The translations under genes and the position numbers were made by a program. A stretch of DNA of 64,000 bases, from assembly GCF_014654365.1 (NCBI RefSeq), contig NZ_BNAY01000002.1, positions 1,117,728-1,181,727 on the forward strand. Direction: 5' to 3'. This stretch comes from Amycolatopsis oliviviridis. GTDB lineage: Bacteria; Actinomycetota; Actinomycetes; Mycobacteriales; Pseudonocardiaceae. Within the stretch, counting starts at the first letter, position 1. Each line of letters starts with the position of its first letter. Below, piece by piece: positions 58,618 through 64,000 of this stretch. The notes beneath the pieces were generated by a model that saw only the letters and a program-made list of their open reading frames with translations, made no database searches and was not told the origin of the DNA.

Positions 58618-59445
58618 TCACTTGAACGCGGCCGCGTTCCGGGCCGCCCACTCCGCGAAGGTCCGCCCAGGCCGTCCCAGCACCCGCTCGACGTCGGGGC
58701 TGACCCGCTGTTCGTCCTCCGTCGGCTCGCCGAGGATGGCGAGGGTGGCCTCCACGACCACCGGCGGCATGAACTCCGACATCGCCGCCCGCGCCTCGGC
58801 TTCGCTCAGTTCGGCGAACCGCACCGGCTCGCCCAGCGCGTCGGCCAGGTCCGCCGCCTGCCGCCGGGGCGAGATCGGCTCGGGTCCGGTCAGCACGTAG
58901 GTCCGGCCGTGGTGGCCGGATCCCCGCAGCACGGCCGCCGCGACGTCGGCGATGTCGGCCGGGTCGATGACGGGCAACGCGACGTCGCCGAACGGCGCGG
59001 CGACGACGCGATCGGCCTGGACTGCGGGTGCCCATTGGAAGGCGTTCGACGCGAATCCGCCCGGCCGCAGCACTGTCCACTCCGGACTCGACGCCTTGAC
59101 CGCCTCTTCGTACGCCGACGCGTGCCGCCCGCTCCCGACGCCCTGAGAGGACAGCAGCACGATCCGGCCGACACCCGCGTCCTTGGCGGCCGCGACGACT
59201 TCCGCGACGTCGCCGCCCGCCGCCAGGAATTCTCCCGACGTCAGAAGGAAAACCCGGTCCGCGCCGTCGAAGACTTCCTTCAGCCCATCGGCCCGCGCGA
59301 GGTCCGCCTGGACGGTCCGCACGCCATCGGGCACGTCCGCGGCGGTGATGCGGCGCGACACCGCCGTCACCTCTTCCCCTTCGGCGGCAAGGGTTTCCAC
59401 CAGCCGACGGCCTACGTTCCCGGTCGCTCCGGTCACCACGATCAT
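58618..59445 (-). CDS. NmrA-like NAD(P)-binding atypical SDR
   Basis: 275 residues. The dinucleotide-binding start IVVTGATGNVGRRLVETLAA and the pattern SRRITAADVPDGVRTVQADL, VFLLTSGEF and IVLLSSQGVGSG define the NmrA/HSCARG group of atypical SDRs. Many act as NADPH sensors or quinone reductases. The palindrome TAGGTACCTA (59503-59512), about 60 bp upstream of its start, fits control by an HxlR- or MarR-type sensor. Confidence 0.9.
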   Translation of the reverse strand: MIVVTGATGNVGRRLVETLAAEGEEVTAVSRRITAADVPDGVRTVQADLARADGLKEVFDGADRVFLLTSGEFLAAGGDVAEVVAAAKDAGVGRIVLLSSQGVGSGRHASAYEEAVKASSPEWTVLRPGGFASNAFQWAPAVQADRVVAAPFGDVALPVIDPADIADVAAAVLRGSGHHGRTYVLTGPEPISPRRQAADLADALGEPVRFAELSEAEARAAMSEFMPPVVVEATLAILGEPTEDEQRVSPDVERVLGRPGRTFAEWAARNAAAFK

Positions 59446-59502
59446 GGTCGCTCCTCGCTGCGTTCTTCGTTGACGCGGCCGAAGCTACCTTCCTGGAGAC
59501 AG

Positions 59503-59512
59503 TAGGTACCTA
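59503..59512. promoter_or_regulatory. Palindrome TAGGTACCTA in the divergent promoter region
   Basis: It lies between the NmrA-like gene and the CoA-transferase gene. GTAC-centred palindromes suit HxlR proteins; no HxlR gene is adjacent. Confidence 0.45.
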
Positions 59513-59593
59513 AAGGAAAGTAATGGGAAAACCGGCCTTTCGTGAGCGTGATCACAACTTCGAAGCCGCCAGAGGCCGCTTAGGGTCGGGCTC

Positions 59594-60739
59594 ATGCCCG
59601 AAACCGCACTCGGCCCGCTGCGCGTCCTCGACTTCTCGCGGGTGCTCGCCGGCCCGTTCGCCACGATGCTGCTGGCCGATCTCGGCGCGACGGTGATCAA
59701 GGTCGAGCGGCCGGGTACCGGTGACGACACCCGTAGCTGGGGGCCGCCCTACGACGCGGCGGGCCAAGCGACGTACTTCCAGTCGGTGAACCGGAACAAG
59801 ACGAGCGTGGCACTGGACCTCGCCGATCCCGCCGATCTCGGCCGAGCTCGCGCGCTCGCGCTGGAGGCCGACGTCGTGGTCGAGAACTTCCGGCCAGGTG
59901 TGATGGACCGGCTCGGTCTCGGCCCGGAAGCCCTGCGGGCGGCGAATCCCGGCCTGGTCTATTGCTCCGTAACGGGTTTCGGCTCCGGCGGCGGCGCCGC
60001 GCTGCCCGGCTACGACCTGCTCATCCAGGCCGTCGGCGGGCTGATGAGCATCACCGGCGACCCGGCGGGCGAGCCGCAGAAGGTCGGTGTCGCGCTCGTC
60101 GACGTGCTGGCCGGGCTGTTCGCGAGTGTCGGCATCCTCGCCGCGCTGCGCCATCGTGACCGGACCGGTGAGGGGCAGCGCGTCGAGATCGACCTGCTGT
60201 CCAGCCTGCTCGCCGCGCTGGTCAACCAGGGCAGCGCATACACCTCGGGCGGCACGGTCCCGGCGCGGATGGGCAACCGGCATCCCAGCATCGCCCCGTA
60301 CGAGCTCGTCCCGTGCGCCGACCACGAACTCGCGCTCGCCGTCGGCAACGACCGGCAGTTCGCGGCGTTGTGCGAGGTCATCGGCCTGCCGGAACTCGCG
60401 GACGACGTCCGGTTCACGACCAATCCGGCGCGGGTCGAGCACCGCGCCGAACTCCGCACGCTGCTCGAAGACCGCTTCGGCCGCCGTCCGGCCGCCGGCT
60501 GGGCGGCGGACCTGAGCGCGGCCGGGGTGCCGGCCGGTGAGGTCAACGACGTCGCGGGCGCGTTCGCCCTGGCGGAACGGCTCGGCCTGCACCCGACGGT
60601 CGAGCTGCCCCGGCCCGACGGCACCTCCGTGCGGCTGACCCGCAACCCGATCGGCCTGTCGGCGACGCCGCCGCGCTACGAGACCGCGCCGCCGGACGAC
60701 CCCGGTCAGCTCACCCTCCCGTTGCCCGGCTGGAGCTGA
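59594..60739 (+). CDS. Class III (CaiB/BaiF) CoA-transferase
   Basis: 381 residues. Family landmarks include LRVLDFSRVLAGPFATMLLA, GATVIKVERPG, SVNRNKTSVALDLADP, VVENFRPGVMDRLGLG, GYDLLIQAVGGLMSITGDP and LDRTGEG-like RDRTGEGQRVEIDLL. The Asp nucleophile is expected in the DLLIQA region. It is a monocistronic-looking gene, unlike the copy at 24079, and its acid substrate cannot be told from context. Confidence 0.92.
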   Translation: MPETALGPLRVLDFSRVLAGPFATMLLADLGATVIKVERPGTGDDTRSWGPPYDAAGQATYFQSVNRNKTSVALDLADPADLGRARALALEADVVVENFRPGVMDRLGLGPEALRAANPGLVYCSVTGFGSGGGAALPGYDLLIQAVGGLMSITGDPAGEPQKVGVALVDVLAGLFASVGILAALRHRDRTGEGQRVEIDLLSSLLAALVNQGSAYTSGGTVPARMGNRHPSIAPYELVPCADHELALAVGNDRQFAALCEVIGLPELADDVRFTTNPARVEHRAELRTLLEDRFGRRPAAGWAADLSAAGVPAGEVNDVAGAFALAERLGLHPTVELPRPDGTSVRLTRNPIGLSATPPRYETAPPDDPGQLTLPLPGWS

Positions 60740-60797
60740 CGGACGACCGTCAGCGGACTGTCAGCGCTTCGTCAAGGCCGGCCGCGAAGCTCCTGCC

Positions 60798-61961
60798 ATG
60801 ACGAACAGGACAGTCCTCATCTCCGGCGCCGGCATCGCCGGCCCCGCCCTCGCCTTCTGGCTCTCCCTCCAGGGCTACGCGGTCACCGTCGTCGAACGGT
60901 CGCCGGAGCTCCGCACCGGTGGCCAGGCCGTCGACTTCAAGGGCGCCACCCACCGCACCGTGCTGGAGCGGATGGGCATCCTCGACGAGATCCACGAGCA
61001 CCAGACCGGCGGGCTGGACCAGACCCTCGTCGACGCCGACGGGCGGGCGCTGGCCGTCCTGCCCGGCGAGTTCACCGGCGGCGACGTCGAGATCCGGCGT
61101 GGCGACCTGGCCCGGATCATGTACGAACGGACCGCTCAAGACTGCGAGTACGTCTTCGGCGACTTCATCACTTCGCTGACCGAGACCGACGACGGCGTCG
61201 ACGTCACCTTCGAACGCGGCGCCCCGAGGCGGTTCGACCTCGTCTTCGGCGCGGACGGCATCCACTCGGCCGTGCGACGGCTGGCGTTCGGCCCGGAAGC
61301 CGATTACGTGGAGCACCTCGGCCACTACTACGCCCTGGTCGAGACCGACGAAACCGACGGCGGCCCGGCCGTGATGTACAACGAGCCCGGCCGCATGGCC
61401 GCCACCGGCGGGCCCAAGGCGACCGCGTTCTTCGTGTTCGCCTCCCCCGAGATCGACTACGACCGCTACGACACCGGCCGGCAGAAGGAGATCCTGGCCG
61501 CCGCGTTCGAGGGCGGTGGCTGGCGGCTGCCCGAGCTGATGGAGCTGGTGAAGCGCTCGGACGACGTCTACCTGGACTCGATCGCCCGGGTCACGATGGA
61601 CGGCTACTCCACCGGACGCGTCGCGCTCCTCGGCGACGCGGCGTACGGCAACACGCTGGGCGGCTTCGGCACCGGGCTGGCCGTCGTGGCCGCGTACGTC
61701 ATCGCGGGCGAGCTAGCCGCGGCGAACGGCGACCACGACCTAGCCTTCCGCCGGTACGACGAGAAGTTCCGCGGCTACGCCAAGATCGCCCGCAAGGCCA
61801 ACGCCGGGCCGTTCCTCGCACCGCCGACCACCCTGCGGATCAAGCTGCGCGACCAGATGTTCAAGCGACGGCTCCTGCTGCGCGGGATGCTGTGGGTGAC
61901 CGACAAATTCGCCACCGACATCACCCTCGACGACTACCCCGCGCTCGCCCGTCAGGGCTGA
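60798..61961 (+). CDS. FAD-dependent monooxygenase (TetX/PHBH-like)
   Basis: 387 residues. The FAD site is SGAGIAGPALAFWLSLQGYA with VERSPELRTGGQAVDFKG, the DG motif is FGADGIHSAVRRLAF and the second FAD motif is ALLGDAAYGNTLGGFGTGLA. Enzymes of this group hydroxylate aromatics, polyketides or antibiotics with NADPH and O2. A MarR gene ends convergently 12 bp later, and may sense the substrate. Confidence 0.92.
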   Translation: MTNRTVLISGAGIAGPALAFWLSLQGYAVTVVERSPELRTGGQAVDFKGATHRTVLERMGILDEIHEHQTGGLDQTLVDADGRALAVLPGEFTGGDVEIRRGDLARIMYERTAQDCEYVFGDFITSLTETDDGVDVTFERGAPRRFDLVFGADGIHSAVRRLAFGPEADYVEHLGHYYALVETDETDGGPAVMYNEPGRMAATGGPKATAFFVFASPEIDYDRYDTGRQKEILAAAFEGGGWRLPELMELVKRSDDVYLDSIARVTMDGYSTGRVALLGDAAYGNTLGGFGTGLAVVAAYVIAGELAAANGDHDLAFRRYDEKFRGYAKIARKANAGPFLAPPTTLRIKLRDQMFKRRLLLRGMLWVTDKFATDITLDDYPALARQG

Positions 61962-61973
61962 GTCGGCGCCAAG

Positions 61974-62447
61974 TCACCAGGGCGGTGCGGCGCCCGTTCC
62001 GTGGTCGTCACCCGCGTCGTGCTCGGCGACCTGGAGCAGCAGCCCCGCCGCGACCCGCACGATCTCCTGTTCGGCGGGGGTCAGCGCCGTGTCCATGGCC
62101 CGTGCCAGCCACCGGTTGCCGTCGCGCACATGTCCGCGCAAGGCCGCGTGGCCCGCTTCGGTGATCACGATCCGCTGGGCCCGCCGGTCGCGCTCGTCGG
62201 GACGCCGCGCGACGCGGCCTTCGGCTTCGAGCGCGTTCAGCACCCTGGTCAGGGACTGCGGCTGCAGTCCTTCGATCGCGGCGAGCACGCTGACGGTCAG
62301 GGGTCCGCTGTGCCGCAGGTTCGCCAGCACCGACGCGGCCAGCCTGCTCAGGGTTCGGTCTTCGCCGGGTTGTTCGGCGCGAAGACGGGACGACAACCGC
62401 GAAACGGCCCATCGCACCGACTCCGCGGTCTGCGTGGCTTCAGTCAC
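61974..62447 (-). CDS. MarR-family transcriptional regulator
   Basis: 157 residues from a GTG. The winged helix is LSRLAASVLANLRHSGPLTV, EGLQPQSLTRVLNALEAEGR and VARRPDERDRRAQRIVITEA. It lies between the convergent monooxygenase and the divergent ABC permease. Palindrome AAGCGTACGCTT (62507-62518) in its upstream gap may be its operator. Confidence 0.92.
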   Translation of the reverse strand: MTEATQTAESVRWAVSRLSSRLRAEQPGEDRTLSRLAASVLANLRHSGPLTVSVLAAIEGLQPQSLTRVLNALEAEGRVARRPDERDRRAQRIVITEAGHAALRGHVRDGNRWLARAMDTALTPAEQEIVRVAAGLLLQVAEHDAGDDHGTGAAPPW

Positions 62448-62506
62448 GGTACAACGCTAACACTTATCATTATCCTCACGAAGCCCGGCAAATGCAGCAA
62501 GTAATT

Positions 62507-62518
62507 AAGCGTACGCTT
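62507..62518. promoter_or_regulatory. Perfect palindrome AAGCGTACGCTT in the marR-permease gap
   Basis: A 12-bp perfect palindrome lies 5 bp before the permease ATG, in a locally AT-rich gap. It overlaps where the permease ribosome site should be, consistent with repression. MarR binding is inferred. Confidence 0.55.
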
Positions 62519-62523
62519 CGTAT

Positions 62524-63297
62524 ATGACTCCGAATCCGTGGCGAGTGTTCTGGGGCCTGCTGGAGCACGATCTGCTCATCACGCGGAAGCAGCTCGGCGG
62601 GGTGCTGGCCCAGGTCCTCATGCAGCCCTTGCTGATGCTGCTGGTGTTCGGGAAGGTCCTCGGCGCGCTCGGCTACACCCCGCCCGGCTACGCGCGGCTG
62701 CTCCTGCCCGGGCTCGTCGCGCTGAACGCGTTCTTCGCCGCCGCCCAGAACGCGTCCTTCCCACTGGCCATGGAGTTCGCCACCCGCACCATCGAGAACC
62801 GGCTGAGAGCACCCGTGCCGCTCGGCTGGATCGTCGTGGAGCGGATCTTCGCGGCTGCGTCGCGCGGTCTCGTCACCGCCGTCCTCATGGTCCCTGTCGG
62901 CGCGCTCGTGCTCGGCGACCTGTCTTGGCGGACAGCGGGTATCCCGGCGGCATTCGGGTACACCGCGCTCGGCGCGCTGGCGGGCGGCGCGGTGGGGACG
63001 ACGATCGGCTCACTCGTCGCCCCCGCCCGGATCGGGATCACCTTCTCACTGGTGATGCCCCCGTTGCTGTTCACCGGTTCCGCGCAGTTCCCCTTCCCCG
63101 AACTCGACGCCGTCCCGTGGTTCCGGGCGCTGTGCGCGCTGAACCCGATGACCTACGTCAGCGAAGGCCTGCGCGGGGCGCTGACCCCGCGGATCGCTCA
63201 TCTGCCCGCTTGGCTCTGCGTCACCGGCCTGGCCGTCGCACTGCTCGTTTTCACCCCCGCGAGTCTCTGGACGTTCCGCCGCCGGGCGATCACCTGA
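62524..63297 (+). CDS. ABC-2 type transporter permease
   Basis: 257 residues with six membrane helices: LGGVLAQVLMQPLLMLLVFG, LLLPGLVALNAFFAAAQNAS and the ABC2_membrane pattern TIENRLRAPVPLGWIVVERI, then TFSLVMPPLLFTGSAQFPF and PMTYVSEGLRGALTP. Such permeases need an ATPase for drug or polymer export, and none is encoded on either side in the visible part. It is divergent from marR, so it is probably MarR-controlled. Confidence 0.9.
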   Translation: MTPNPWRVFWGLLEHDLLITRKQLGGVLAQVLMQPLLMLLVFGKVLGALGYTPPGYARLLLPGLVALNAFFAAAQNASFPLAMEFATRTIENRLRAPVPLGWIVVERIFAAASRGLVTAVLMVPVGALVLGDLSWRTAGIPAAFGYTALGALAGGAVGTTIGSLVAPARIGITFSLVMPPLLFTGSAQFPFPELDAVPWFRALCALNPMTYVSEGLRGALTPRIAHLPAWLCVTGLAVALLVFTPASLWTFRRRAIT

Positions 63298-63444
63298 CTT
63301 CCGAGTGCGCGATCCGCCCGGCCGTGGTCGGCTGGTTCCGGTTTACCGCGTGACGTTTCCGGGGAAGCCGTGTCTTACGTGTTGTCACCCGGGACAGGTG
63401 GCAGGAGGGAGCTTCGGCATGGCGGCACTGCACAGGTGCGCTCG

Positions 63445-64000
63445 ATGACGACATCGGCGAGAGAAGACGCACCGGCCGCCGGCGAAACGGTGCTGGACGA
63501 CGCCACGCTCGTGGCCCGGGCCCGTGACGGCGAGATCCGCGCGTACGAGCAGCTCGTCCTGCGGTTCCAGGGGCCGATGTACCGGCTGGCGCTGCGAATG
63601 CTGGGGAACAAGGGGGACGCCGAGGACGTCGTCCAAGAGGTGTTCCTCGGTGCTTGGAGGCGGCTCGACCAGCTACAGGAGGACGCGGCGTTCGTGGGCT
63701 GGCTCTACCGGACGACGACCAACCGGTGCCTGAACGTGATCCGTGCCAGGAAACCGGTGGCCGACGTCGAGCTGGACCAGCGAGAATCCACCGGCTCGGC
63801 CGGGCGGCCGGATCGCGAGGCCGAGACGAACGCGCAGCTGACGGCGCTCACCGGGGCGCTGGGCGAGCTGACCGCGGAGCAACGGGCCTGCTGGCTGTTG
63901 CGCGAGGTCCACGGCCGCTCCTACGACGAGATCGCCCAGACGATCGGGGCGACCACCACCGCGGTGCGCGGACGCATCGCGCGAGCACGAGCACAGTTGG
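63445..64000 (+). CDS. ECF RNA polymerase sigma factor, 3' end beyond the window
   Basis: About 185 residues are visible from the ATG at 63445. Sigma region 2 reads LVARARDGEIRAYEQLVLRF, GNKGDAEDVVQEVFLGAWRR and LDQLQEDAAFVGWLYRTTTN; region 4 reads LTAEQRACWLLREVHGRSYD and TTTAVRGRIARARAQ. It belongs to the SigE/RpoE-like ECF group. Any anti-sigma partner would lie to the right of the window. Confidence 0.92.
   Translation, partial: MTTSAREDAPAAGETVLDDATLVARARDGEIRAYEQLVLRFQGPMYRLALRMLGNKGDAEDVVQEVFLGAWRRLDQLQEDAAFVGWLYRTTTNRCLNVIRARKPVADVELDQRESTGSAGRPDREAETNAQLTALTGALGELTAEQRACWLLREVHGRSYDEIAQTIGATTTAVRGRIARARAQL

Noticed and set aside
1..64000. A biosynthetic gene cluster or prophage
   Set aside because: No PKS, NRPS, terpene or RiPP core enzymes, integrase, phage structural genes or intact transposase were recognised anywhere in the window.

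Overview
The window is GC-rich actinobacterial chromosome. GTG starts are common, stop and start codons often overlap as ATGA or GTGA, and there are Tat/lipoprotein signals, a WhiB protein, a GPP34 protein, a DprE2-like reductase and many two-component, TetR, MarR, HxlR and LuxR regulators. Gene style and the dispersed GTGAAGGCCCCC-type palindromes fit Pseudonocardiales, most likely Amycolatopsis. That genus call is inference, because there is no 16S gene here.

Layout. Bases 1-6311 (minus) hold the conserved translation block rimP-nusA-ylxR-infB-ylxP-rbfA plus the start of an exported hydrolase. Bases 6447-23841 are a mosaic: a Tat ferritin-like lipoprotein, a PLP enzyme, a PEP-mutase-like enzyme, two PH-domain membrane proteins, a TetR gene with paired operators, GPP34, a GT39 glycosyltransferase, two two-component systems, a secreted S15 peptidase and a LysR regulator. 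Bases 24079-28877 are a tight five-gene operon: class III CoA-transferase, enoyl-CoA hydratase, acetoacetate decarboxylase, 3-hydroxyacyl dehydrogenase and acyl-CoA dehydrogenase. It has no thiolase and reads as a route from a short acid to a ketone. Bases 28945-35926 carry envelope and export genes: a zinc-metallopeptidase-like lipoprotein, a COG4315 plus crystallin-like lipoprotein, an LCP ligase, a DprE2-like SDR, and TetR with an MFS exporter.

Bases 36020-41387 centre on a WhiB gene divergent from an unusual tandem ECF sigma factor. Around it lie small membrane, lipoprotein and DUF genes, and several CGTAAC-N17-CG promoter-like sites. Bases 41896-53207 are more accessory: a cutinase very like PET-degrading polyesterases, an AfsR/LuxR ATPase regulator, a two-component system with a CPBP protease, gene debris (a frameshifted DUF6292 gene abutting a P450 fragment), a secreted EEP phosphatase plus beta-propeller pair, and HxlR with an SDR. 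A tRNA(CAT) follows, then a DUF4956-VTC-secreted protein module and a third two-component system with an Asp-rich exported peptide. The right end (58618-64000) has an NmrA-like reductase, a second class III CoA-transferase, a FAD monooxygenase, MarR, a lone ABC-2 permease and the start of an ECF sigma factor.

Many genes end in strong hairpins. Three families of dispersed intergenic palindromes recur, some overlapping stop codons, and one array mixes two families. The most interesting items are the CoA/decarboxylase operon, the two-headed sigma factor with its possible promoter set, the polyesterase and the mixed-repeat locus.
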